Positions 1 to 5,593 of a DNA stretch of 5,957 nt are shown here, piece by piece. Source of the DNA: an uncultured bacterium (lineage in GTDB: Bacteria > Planctomycetota > Phycisphaerae > Phycisphaerales > UBA1924); contig CALKYH010000021.1 of the NCBI GenBank assembly GCA_938003595.1, positions 1 to 5,957 of the forward strand, given 5' to 3'. The first letter of the stretch is position 1; each line of letters opens with the position of its first letter. The translations under genes and the position numbers were made by a program. A model generated the notes under the pieces. It made no database searches. It had not been told where the DNA came from and saw nothing but the letters and a program-made list of their open reading frames with translations.

Positions 1-57
1 CTGTCCCTCGCCCGCGACCCGCGGACGGGTGGGTGTTGCCCACCACCGTGTCCTGCC

Positions 58-89
58 GTGTTCGGACTTTCCTCCCGCGGGGCGAACAC
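58..89. repeat. Inverted repeat in the leader before the first gene
   Basis: GTGTTCG at 58-64 is exactly the reverse complement of CGAACAC at 83-89, with 18 bases between the arms. The spacer contains the palindrome CCCGCGGG (74-81). A smaller 6-bp hairpin lies just upstream (GGTGGG 28-33 with CCCACC 39-44). Neither hairpin is followed by a T run, so they do not look like terminators. The 144 bases before the first gene hold no other gene that I can support. The repeat could be an operator or an RNA leader structure, or it could be chance in GC-rich DNA. Confidence 0.3.
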
Positions 90-144
90 ACCCGCCGGCG
101 GTCGCCCGTCCGTGTCTTCGTGGAATCCTACGCGGTCCGTTAGC

Positions 145-1236
145 ATGGCGTTCATGGCGCAGCGGCGATCGTCCTCCAGCCCCGAAACGCCCGAGAGGCC
201 CGCGCACCGGGCCGTCGTGTGGCTCGAGCCCGAGCAGGCGGAGTTGGCGCGGATCGTCGGCTCGCTGGCGGGGGTGTCGTTCGTGGCCGCGGGCTGCCCG
301 CAGGGCTCTGGATCTGGCCGCGGGCGATCGGCCGAGATCGCCCAGGCGCTGGGCGCCGAGCCGATCGACGACCTGCTGCGCACGCTGGCCAACGCCGAGG
401 CGGATGTCGCGCTGTTCCTGACGGCGGGGCGCGCCCCGGAGGACCCGTCGCTGAGCGACCCGGCGCTGCTGCGCGCGTGCCTGGACCGCAATCTGAAGAT
501 CGCGACGCTCGAGCCCGCGCCGGCGACGGTGAGCGACCGGGCGCGCCTGGAGAAGGCGCTGGGCGCGGGGAGCATGGAGAAGATCCGCTTCGTGCCGGCG
601 ATGCGCCGCTCGCGCGGGTTCCGCGCCGGGGCCGAGATCATCGAGAGCATCGCCCCGCTGCGCACGCTGGCCGTGGGCGCGCGGGGCGGCGCGGGGCAGG
701 GCTCGCTGGCGGCGCGCCTGTTCGACGCGATGGATGTCGTGCTCGGCCTCATGGGCGAGCCGGAGACCATCGACTGCGCCATCGCCGGGCCGGCCACGCC
801 CTCGGGCGTGCACCTGACGCCGGGCGAATCGCTGCGCGACCTGCGGGGCGATCTGTCCGCGAACCTGCGCTTCGCCTCGGGCAAGAGCGCCTCGCTCATG
901 CTCAGCGACTCGGCCGGGCGCTGGTTCCGGGGCGTGACGGTCCTGGCGCACGGCGGGTGCCTGCGGATCGACGACAAGTCGTTCGAACTCATCGACCCGG
1001 CGGGCGCGACCGTGGACCGCACGCGCTCGCGCCTGTCCAGCGGCGGCGCGGACGATCCGCCCGCGGCCGCGGCGATCGCCGAGCAGCTGAGCGCCCTGCT
1101 GGACCCGCGCACACCGACCCCGACGCCCATCAACGCGCCGGTGGCGCTGGCGATGTGCGAGGCGGCGCTGCTGAGCGCCCGCACGGGCCAGGGCGAGTCC
1201 CCGGCGACGATCCTGCGAATGGCCGGGGCGCCCTAG
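145..1236 (+). CDS. Degenerate Gfo/Idh/MocA-family oxidoreductase-like protein
   Basis: A 363-residue protein with the overall plan of Gfo/Idh/MocA NAD(P)-dependent dehydrogenases, but with eroded cofactor motifs. Family-like blocks are an N-terminal Rossmann-like half (about 22-150), including the 'AEIAQALGAEPIDDLL' helix-strand region (63-78) and a DVALFLTA strand (87-94). A C-terminal sheet domain follows (about 150-295), with LFDAMDVVLGLMGEPETI (192-209) and GDLSANLRFASGKSASLML (235-253). The closing helix resembles the usual CEA..LSARTG ending (338-348). The GxGxxG loop expected near residues 25-30 is absent (it reads VVWLEPEQ). The EKP motif reads LEP (122-124). It is therefore probably not a working dehydrogenase, and may be a structural or ligand-binding paralogue. 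The upstream frame stays open back to 58, but codon use there looks non-coding, so I chose ATG 145; ATG 154 is equally possible. No clear Shine-Dalgarno sequence is visible. A TAGCAT at 141-146 would suit leaderless expression from 154. Confidence 0.68.
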   Translation: MAFMAQRRSSSSPETPERPAHRAVVWLEPEQAELARIVGSLAGVSFVAAGCPQGSGSGRGRSAEIAQALGAEPIDDLLRTLANAEADVALFLTAGRAPEDPSLSDPALLRACLDRNLKIATLEPAPATVSDRARLEKALGAGSMEKIRFVPAMRRSRGFRAGAEIIESIAPLRTLAVGARGGAGQGSLAARLFDAMDVVLGLMGEPETIDCAIAGPATPSGVHLTPGESLRDLRGDLSANLRFASGKSASLMLSDSAGRWFRGVTVLAHGGCLRIDDKSFELIDPAGATVDRTRSRLSSGGADDPPAAAAIAEQLSALLDPRTPTPTPINAPVALAMCEAALLSARTGQGESPATILRMAGAP

Positions 1237-1245
1237 GTATTCCGG

Positions 1246-1276
1246 TTGCAGCCCGGAACCATGGGGGCCCTAGAAT
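1246..1276 (+). promoter_or_regulatory. Candidate promoter of the thioredoxin-like gene
   Basis: TAGAAT at 1271-1276 matches the sigma-70 -10 consensus at 5 of 6 positions and lies about 78 bases before the ATG. A TTGCAG at 1246-1251 is the best -35 candidate, but its 19-base spacer is longer than ideal. The element sits in the 118-base gap after the preceding gene, which supports separate transcription of the downstream gene. Confidence 0.4.
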
Positions 1277-1354
1277 CATCGAACCCCTGTCCGCCCCCCT
1301 TGGCCCGCACCCATTCGCCGCGAGGGCGGCGTCACTCGAATCCCTGGAGGCCCC

Positions 1355-1900
1355 ATGATCCGCATGCTTCTCACCGCCGCCGCGCTCGCCGCCGTTGTCG
1401 TCAGCGTGGGCTTTGTCACCGGCAGCGCCAGCGCGGGCGACCGCCAGGGCAAGGGCCTGCTGCAGACGGGCACGATGGCCCCGGACTGGACGATCAAGGA
1501 CGCCAACGGCAACTCGCACTCGCTGTCGGACTACGAGGGCAAGATCGTGGTCATGGACTTCTGGGCGACCTGGTGCGGGCCGTGCATCCGCGCGATGCCG
1601 GGCCTGCAGAAGCTGCACGAGAAGTACCAGAACGACGGCGTCGCCATCATCGGCATCAGCACCTCCGAGAACGACAACGCCGACCCGGCCAAGTTCATGG
1701 CCGACAAGCAGTTCACCTACCAGCTGCTGGTCAAGGGCGACACGGTCGCGAACACCTACCGCGTGCGCGGCATCCCCTCGTTCTATGTGATCGACCCCAG
1801 CGGCAAGATCGTCTACTCGGCGGTGGGCTACGACCCCAGCCACGAGGAGGAGATCGAGAAGGTCATCAACGAGGAGCTCGCCAAGGTCAAGAAGAGCTGA
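1355..1900 (+). CDS. Exported TlpA/ResA-like thioredoxin-fold protein
   Basis: A 181-residue thiol-disulfide oxidoreductase of the TlpA/ResA group, which acts outside the cytoplasm on disulfides of exported proteins, often during cytochrome c maturation. Residues 1-27 form a signal peptide: MIRM, a hydrophobic stretch, then ASA with likely cleavage before G28. If it is not cleaved, the segment would act as an anchor. The mature part begins with an APDWTIKD strand (42-49). The redox motif W73-C-G-P-C77 lies in FWATWCGPC, and the cis-proline loop is G139-I-P-S (P141). The Glu usually found three residues after the second Cys is Ala (A80). The start is fixed by GGAGG at 1346-1350, four bases before the ATG. 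The gene stands alone, with a candidate promoter upstream and a terminator downstream. Its exact substrate cannot be read from the sequence, and no cytochrome biogenesis genes are in view. Confidence 0.93.
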   Translation: MIRMLLTAAALAAVVVSVGFVTGSASAGDRQGKGLLQTGTMAPDWTIKDANGNSHSLSDYEGKIVVMDFWATWCGPCIRAMPGLQKLHEKYQNDGVAIIGISTSENDNADPAKFMADKQFTYQLLVKGDTVANTYRVRGIPSFYVIDPSGKIVYSAVGYDPSHEEEIEKVINEELAKVKKS

Positions 1901-1920
1901 GCGACGCTCGACGAATCACA

Positions 1921-1959
1921 GACCGCCCCGTGGACGGCAGCGTCCGCGGGGCGGTTTTT
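1921..1959 (+). terminator. Rho-independent terminator after the thioredoxin-like gene
   Basis: A 9-bp stem pairs ACCGCCCCG (1922-1930) with CGGGGCGGT (1947-1955). It continues through a T-G wobble into a 5-bp inner stem, GGACG (1932-1936) with CGTCC (1941-1945), closing a GCAG loop. Five T residues (1955-1959) follow on the + strand. The complementary side lacks a T run, so it should act only on transcripts of the + strand gene that ends at 1900. Confidence 0.9.
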
Positions 1960-1979
1960 CGTTGCAGGGGTGATGCGGC

Positions 1980-2279
1980 TCATCCCTCGATGTCCAGGCG
2001 CGGCTTGTGCAGCTTCGCCTGCTGCATCGCCAACTGCTCAGCTTCATAGAGCAGCGCGGCCTGGTGGTCCTCGTGGGCTTCTTCCTGGTCGTTGCCCTTG
2101 GCGTTGCGCACGGCCTCGGCTTCTTCGACGCCGGTGATCGTCAGCTCCGCCTGGTCGAGCGAGCGCTTGAAGCGGTCGTCGATGCGCTTGTTCTCCTTGG
2201 CCTTGTCGCGCGCGGCGACACGCTCGGCCCCGGTCAGACCGGCGACGGAGGCGGCGATGCTTGGACCGACAGCGTCCAT
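1980..2279 (-). CDS. Small charged helical protein, function unknown
   Basis: A 99-residue protein that I do not recognise. It starts MDAVGPSIAASV and has two predicted helical, highly charged stretches. One is about residues 17-48, rich in Lys, Arg, Asp and Glu (DKAKENKRIDDRFKRSLDQ). The other is about 64-92, rich in Gln, Glu, Ala and His. A short strand-like LTITGVEEAEAV lies between them. The tail is HKPRLDIEG. There is no Cys, Trp, signal peptide or membrane segment, so it is probably cytoplasmic and possibly a coiled-coil or adaptor protein. The frame remains open far upstream, but that part runs across the next gene and reads as Arg/Pro-rich shadow sequence, so the start is ATG 2279. 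The ribosome site is weak (GGGG very close to the ATG). It lies 86 bases downstream of the HIT-HD gene on the same strand and may be co-transcribed with it. Confidence 0.72.
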   Translation of the reverse strand: MDAVGPSIAASVAGLTGAERVAARDKAKENKRIDDRFKRSLDQAELTITGVEEAEAVRNAKGNDQEEAHEDHQAALLYEAEQLAMQQAKLHKPRLDIEG

Positions 2280-2365
2280 ATCCCCGTTATCGGCGCCCCG
2301 GCGCGGGGACTCAGCAATTCTTGCCTGCCTGGTCGGCGAACGGCCCTGCAGGGGGCCCGGAGGCC

Positions 2366-3364
2366 CTAGGCCCGGCCCAGCTTGCCCATCTCCGCGCGGG
2401 CCATCAGGGCCTGGAGCTGGGCGACCGAGCGGGCGACCTCGGGGGTCCAGGACGATGGCTCGCCGCAGACCGCGACGGCGCGCCGGCACTTGTCGAGGAA
2501 CCTGGCCGGTTCGAGCCCGTCGTCGAGGGCGTTGGAGAGGTTGTCGAACTGATCGGCGAGCTTGACGACATGGGCGCGCCAGTCGGCGGCGCGGAGGCCC
2601 TCGTCGTAGGCGGGCTCGCGCGCGGGCTCGGGCAGGCGCATGTCCTTGGTCACGGCGGCGACGATCCGCGCGACCTCGTCGCCGAAGGCCTCGGCGATGT
2701 CGTCGAAGTCGGCGCTGGTGTCCTCGATCGTGTCGTGCAGGAGCGCGGCGGCGAGGACCTGCTCGTCCGAGACGCCGAAGATTTCGCGCGCGGTCAGCGC
2801 CACGCGGAACGGGTGCGAGATGTAGGGCGTGCGCCCGTCCTTGCGGACCTGGCCCTGATGGAACCGCGCCGCCATGCCTGCGGCGGTTTGCCACATGGGC
2901 GACGAACCCGCGGCGGCGGGGCCGGTTCGAAGCGCCTGGGCGATGGAGCGCCGGAGCTCGCCGTGTTTCGCCTCGGAGAACGCGTGCTCGGGGGCGTCCC
3001 ACTGCTCGGGCGGGTAGAGCCAGATGGCCTTGGTGCGGAGCGATTCCGGCTCATCGGCGTGGCGGGGCACGACATGCGCGTGCAGCGTGGGGTCGAGGTT
3101 GCCGAGCATCTCGTAGTTGAGGCGCAGGGGCTTGACGACGCTTGCGACGGCGTCGCCCGCTGCGCCCATGTCGGCGAGGAACTGCGCCCGTGCGCCGCCG
3201 GACAGGTGATTGAGCGTGGGGACGATGGGGTCGGCGAGGAGGATGCAGTAGCCGCGCAGGCGCTGGGACGGCGCCATCACCAGCCAGCCGGAAGCCATGC
3301 GGCAGACGAGGCGCGGGTGTTCGCCCCGGCGGCAGGCCTCGACCTGTTCGGTGATGGTCCTCAT
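2366..3364 (-). CDS. HIT-domain and Mesh1/SpoT-type (p)ppGpp hydrolase fusion protein
   Basis: A 332-residue, two-domain soluble protein. Residues 1-115 resemble the HIT superfamily of nucleotide hydrolases and transferases (Ap4A hydrolase relatives): a GYCILLADPIVPTLNHLS segment (38-55), then T93-L-H95-A-H97-V-V-P-R. H95 aligns with the catalytic middle His of HxHxHxx, while the first His is Thr. Residues 116-155 are a linker. Residues 156-281 match the HD hydrolase of Mesh1/SpoT enzymes, which remove pyrophosphate from (p)ppGpp. Visible residues are R174-K-D, TPYISHP with H184, H210-D211-T-I-E214-D215-T, and VKLAD271-Q-F-D-N275. The H184-H210 and H210-D271 spacings (26 and 61) equal those I recall for human Mesh1. 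No synthetase (RSH) domain is present, so it should be hydrolase-only. The start ATG overlaps the ispF stop (ATGA) and has no Shine-Dalgarno sequence, implying translational coupling. Domain identities are well supported. The substrate range, and whether both sites are active, are inference. Confidence 0.9.
   Translation of the reverse strand: MRTITEQVEACRRGEHPRLVCRMASGWLVMAPSQRLRGYCILLADPIVPTLNHLSGGARAQFLADMGAAGDAVASVVKPLRLNYEMLGNLDPTLHAHVVPRHADEPESLRTKAIWLYPPEQWDAPEHAFSEAKHGELRRSIAQALRTGPAAAGSSPMWQTAAGMAARFHQGQVRKDGRTPYISHPFRVALTAREIFGVSDEQVLAAALLHDTIEDTSADFDDIAEAFGDEVARIVAAVTKDMRLPEPAREPAYDEGLRAADWRAHVVKLADQFDNLSNALDDGLEPARFLDKCRRAVAVCGEPSSWTPEVARSVAQLQALMARAEMGKLGRA
3361..3364 (-). promoter_or_regulatory. 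ATGA stop-start overlap coupling ispF to the HIT-HD gene
   Basis: Read on the minus strand, ATGA contains the start of the HIT-HD gene (3364-3362) and the TGA stop of ispF (3363-3361). The bases before the ATG are a CCTCCTCG-rich run with no purine-rich ribosome site. Translation of the second gene therefore most likely depends on ribosomes finishing ispF. This also fixes the start codon of the downstream gene. Confidence 0.75.
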
Positions 3365-3894
3365 GCGCGCGTGCGGACGAGGAGGACGACGGCGTGGGTC
3401 TCGATGGCGCGGCCCTCGCCGACGGCGTCCACACCCTCGTGGGTCTTGCCCTTGAGGTTCACCTGCGAGAGCGCCAGGCCCAGCAGCTCGGCGATGCGCT
3501 CGCGGATCTGCTCCTTCACGGGGCCGAGTTTGGGCTCCTCGAGGATGACGGTGCTGTCGAGGTTGAGGACCTCGAACCCCGCGGCGCGGACGCGGCGGAT
3601 GGCCTCGATCAGGAAGACGGCGGAGTCCTGGCTGTCGTGCCGGGGGTCGGTGTTGGGGAAGAGCTGGCCGATGTCGGGCTGGGCGATGGCGCCCAGGAGC
3701 GCGTCGGTGATGGCGTGGAGGAGGGCGTCGCCGTCGGAGTGGGCGATGGGGCCCAGGTCGTGCTCGAGGGTGATCCCGCCGACGACCAGCGGCTTGCCGT
3801 GCCCGGCGGGCGGGCGGGGGTCCAGGCGGTGCAGGTCGTAGCCGTGCCCGATCCGGAAGGGGAGCGCTGCGGGTGAAGTCGGCGTGCTGCTCAT
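3361..3894 (-). CDS. ispF: 2-C-methyl-D-erythritol 2,4-cyclodiphosphate synthase (IspF)
   Basis: A 177-residue enzyme of the MEP isoprenoid pathway. It converts CDP-methylerythritol 2-phosphate to methylerythritol 2,4-cyclodiphosphate, releasing CMP, in the cytoplasm as a trimer. The motifs are complete. The N-terminal GYDLHRL carries metal ligands D20 and H22. The H52-S-D-G-D56 signature is followed by metal ligand H60. Also present are the FPNTDP loop (79-84, before D90-S) and the nucleotide-binding region KGKTHEGVDAVGEGRAIETHAV (148-169). Length is slightly above the usual 155-165 because of about 12 extra N-terminal residues and a short P/G-rich insert at 26-34. The best start is ATG 3894; a GGAG lies 13 bases upstream, a long spacing, so initiation looks weak. 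It is the first gene of a minus-strand pair, overlapping the HIT-HD gene by 4 bases. No other isoprenoid gene is in the window, and no convincing promoter is seen between it and the divergent gene. Confidence 0.97.
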   Translation of the reverse strand: MSSTPTSPAALPFRIGHGYDLHRLDPRPPAGHGKPLVVGGITLEHDLGPIAHSDGDALLHAITDALLGAIAQPDIGQLFPNTDPRHDSQDSAVFLIEAIRRVRAAGFEVLNLDSTVILEEPKLGPVKEQIRERIAELLGLALSQVNLKGKTHEGVDAVGEGRAIETHAVVLLVRTRA

Positions 3895-3965
3895 CCGATG
3901 CGACGATCTCCGGGGGCGCTACAGGCGTACCAGATGGGCCTATCGGGGCGGCTGGCGGGGAATCT

Positions 3966-3976
3966 CGGACGGTCCG
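3966..3976. promoter_or_regulatory. Short palindrome in the divergent intergenic region
   Basis: CGGAC-G-GTCCG is a perfect 11-base palindrome with a central G. It lies in the 183-base gap between divergent ispF and the lipoprotein gene, about 17 bases upstream of a candidate -35 box. It could be a regulator-binding site for one or both genes. The rest of the gap holds only the promoter-like elements listed separately. Confidence 0.25.
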
Positions 3977-3993
3977 GGCCCGATCTGGCCGAT

Positions 3994-4022
3994 TTGGACT
4001 GACGGGGCGACCCCCTTATCCT
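3994..4022 (+). promoter_or_regulatory. Candidate promoter of the lipoprotein gene
   Basis: TTGGAC (3994-3999) and TATCCT (4017-4022) are separated by an ideal 17 bases and lie in one of the few AT-richer patches of the gap. The implied start near 4029 would give a leader of about 49 bases, ending with GGAG at 4066-4069, eight bases before the ATG. The box matches are partial (3 of 6 and 4 of 6). Confidence 0.35.
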
Positions 4023-4077
4023 AACCAACCCGGCGATCGCCAAGCGTCGCCGCTGCACCGAGACCGGAGAGCCACGC

Positions 4078-4575
4078 ATGCCGAAGTTCGCGATCCCCAC
4101 CACCATTCCCGCCCGGCGCCGTCTGGGCGCGCTCCTGCTGAGCGGCGCCTTCGCTGCGTTGGGGGTGGGCTGCTACTACCCCGGCGGCGCGATGGCCTCC
4201 AAGGACCAGTTCACCTACGCGAGCACCACCTGGCAGCCGGTCACGATCTCGGTCGTGGACACGCGTCTGGGCGAGACGATCTGGTCCATGGATGTGCCGG
4301 TGAACAAGAACCTCGCCCTGAGGTTCATGCCGGCGTCCGACGCCGAGCTGGCGGCGGACCCGACGCGCCCGGATGTCATGTCGTGGGCGATCATGAATCC
4401 CGACCAGCACTCGCCGAACTTCGAGAACAATGTGCGCGTGCCGGGCAGCACCTCGCGCCGGGTGGACTACAAGCTGCGCCCGGTTCCGGAGCTGCCGCCC
4501 GAGATGGCCGCGGCCCGCGAGGGCCAGCAGGCCCCGCTGGAGCCCGCCGGCGGCAACCCGCCGACGCCGCAGTAA
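4078..4575 (+). CDS. Putative lipoprotein of unknown function
   Basis: A 165-residue protein that I do not assign to a named family. The N-terminus has a basic region (PARRR, 11-15), a hydrophobic stretch (16-30) and LGVGC, with C32 as the likely lipidated cysteine. The residue three before the Cys is Gly rather than Leu, so the lipobox is imperfect and simple cleavage is an alternative. The exported part (33-140) looks beta-rich, with strands such as QPVTISVVDTRLGETIWSMDVPV (53-75) and NLALRFMP (78-85), then a DVMSWAIMN segment and an RRVDYKLRPVPEL strand. The tail (141-165) is rich in Pro, Gln and Gly and probably disordered. The start is supported by GGAG at 4066-4069. The gene is divergent from ispF and ends at a shared terminator. 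It may be a clade-restricted cell-envelope protein; that is inference. Confidence 0.82.
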   Translation: MPKFAIPTTIPARRRLGALLLSGAFAALGVGCYYPGGAMASKDQFTYASTTWQPVTISVVDTRLGETIWSMDVPVNKNLALRFMPASDAELAADPTRPDVMSWAIMNPDQHSPNFENNVRVPGSTSRRVDYKLRPVPELPPEMAAAREGQQAPLEPAGGNPPTPQ

Positions 4576-4601
4576 GGCGAATCGGACATTCCAAACATAA
4601 G

Positions 4602-4630
4602 AAAAACCGCGGATTGCTCCGCGGTTTTTT
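4602..4630. terminator. Bidirectional intrinsic terminator between convergent genes
   Basis: CCGCGG at 4607-4612 pairs with CCGCGG at 4619-4624 around the loop ATTGCT. The stem is flanked by AAAAA (4602-4606) and TTTTTT (4625-4630). On the + strand it ends the lipoprotein transcript, and on the - strand it ends the Bax-inhibitor-like gene transcript, whose stop is at 4656. Outer arms GACATTCCA (4585-4593) and TGGAATGTC (4639-4647) are also perfectly complementary, so the whole 63-base segment can form a two-tier hairpin. Confidence 0.92.
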
Positions 4631-4655
4631 CATGGGTCTGGAATGTCGTGTGGAT

Positions 4656-5546
4656 TCAGTCGCGGCTCTGGAGCTTGGCCAGGAGTCGGAGCATCTCGAG
4701 GTAGAGCCACACGAGGGTGGTCATGAGGGCGAAGCCGCCGTACCACTCGGCGCGCTTGGGCGCGCGGTTGGCGACGCCTTGCTCGATATAGCCGAAGTCC
4801 AGGACGAAGTTCAGCGCCGCGATGCCGATGACCAGGATGCTGAAGCCGATGCCGATGGGGCCGCTGTCGTGGATGTAGGGGATGTGGCCGCCGAAGAGGT
4901 TGGCGATGATGGAGACCATGTAGACGAGGCAGACGGCGCCGGTGGCGGCGAGGACGCCGGCCTGGAACTTCTTCGTGGGCTTGACGATGCGCAGGCCGTA
5001 GAGCACGCCCATGACGCCGAGGACGCCGAAGGTGCCGAGCATGGCCTGGATGACCATGCCGCCGTTGGCGGTCTGCGCGCCGTCCTCGCCCTTGGCGTAC
5101 ATGACGGCGTACATCGCCGAGATGGCGCCGAGGAACAGGCCCTCGGAAAGGGAGTAGAGGGTGGCGGTGACGGGGGCGTGGTTGGGCTTGAAGGCGGTCC
5201 AGAGGCCGAAGACCAGGCCGCCGATGAGGCCGCCGAAGAGGAAGGGCGCGGGGCTGGCTTTGAATTGGGCGAGGTACTGGCCGCTCTGGGCGTCGTAGGG
5301 GACGAGCTGGCTCCACGCGAAGACCGCGGTGGCGACGCAGCAGGTGAGGAGGAAGAGCGTCTTGCTGACCGTTCCACCGATGGTCATGGCGCCGGCGGCG
5401 GACTCGGCGCGGGCGCGGCGCGGCGTGGCGGCCTCGCTCGTGTCCACGCCGGGGATATCGGCGCGGCCCTGACGATCCAGGTCGTCCCAGGTCTGGGCGG
5501 GGCCGAAGGGGCCGTGCTTGAAGGCTGGGTTGGCGGTTCTGAGCAT
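4656..5546 (-). CDS. Bax inhibitor-1/YccA-family membrane protein
   Basis: A 296-residue integral membrane protein of the Bax inhibitor-1 superfamily (TMBIM/YetJ relatives), in which bacterial YetJ is known as a pH-sensitive calcium leak channel. The N-terminal cytoplasmic part (1-57) opens MLRTANPAFK and resembles the bacterial BaxI_1-type subgroup. It leads into MTIGGTVSKT (54-63). Seven hydrophobic helices follow at about 61-80, 100-119, 131-150, 166-185, 195-215, 230-252 and 269-290. The family-typical last part, ALNFVLDFGYIEQGV (244-258) followed by EWYGGFALMTTLVWLYLEMLRLL (267-289), carries D250 and E267, candidates for the sensor acidic pair; that pairing is my inference. The start is fixed by GGAG at 5556-5559, nine bases before ATG 5546. 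The frame remains open upstream but crosses the intergenic gap. It stands as a single gene with a candidate promoter and terminator. The physiological role is not readable from context. Confidence 0.93.
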   Translation of the reverse strand: MLRTANPAFKHGPFGPAQTWDDLDRQGRADIPGVDTSEAATPRRARAESAAGAMTIGGTVSKTLFLLTCCVATAVFAWSQLVPYDAQSGQYLAQFKASPAPFLFGGLIGGLVFGLWTAFKPNHAPVTATLYSLSEGLFLGAISAMYAVMYAKGEDGAQTANGGMVIQAMLGTFGVLGVMGVLYGLRIVKPTKKFQAGVLAATGAVCLVYMVSIIANLFGGHIPYIHDSGPIGIGFSILVIGIAALNFVLDFGYIEQGVANRAPKRAEWYGGFALMTTLVWLYLEMLRLLAKLQSRD

Positions 5547-5593
5547 GAGGTGTGTCTCCGGAGTTGATCGCGCTCGATGGTCGCGATGCGGGC

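Noticed and set aside
58..144. Earlier start for the oxidoreductase-like gene at ATG 58.
   Set aside because: Codons in this stretch (TCT, CCT, AAT, CTT, GTT) differ from the G/C-ending use in the gene body. The peptide has no family-like content, and no ribosome site is present.
219..1358. A long + strand frame overlapping the oxidoreductase-like gene.
   Set aside because: It is a +1/+2 frame shadow rich in Arg, Gly and Ala. The other frame has recognisable family blocks.
2344..2353. Palindrome CCCTGCAGGG between the HIT-HD and small-protein genes.
   Set aside because: It is short, GC-rich and without a T run in either direction, so it supports neither a terminator nor a defined operator.
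2280..3002. In-frame upstream extension of the small charged protein into the HIT-HD region.
   Set aside because: The extension is Arg/Pro/Gly-rich out-of-frame sequence of the HIT-HD gene. Coding character begins only at ATG 2279.
2261..3841. A 526-codon open frame on the + strand.
   Set aside because: It is antisense to the HIT-HD and ispF genes, both of which have unambiguous catalytic motifs. The translation is a shadow product.
3873..5567. A very long open frame on the + strand.
   Set aside because: It runs antisense through the Bax-inhibitor-like gene and in another frame through the lipoprotein gene. Its translation is low-complexity Gly/Glu/Asp/Ala sequence typical of the complement of GC-rich genes, and it resembles no family.
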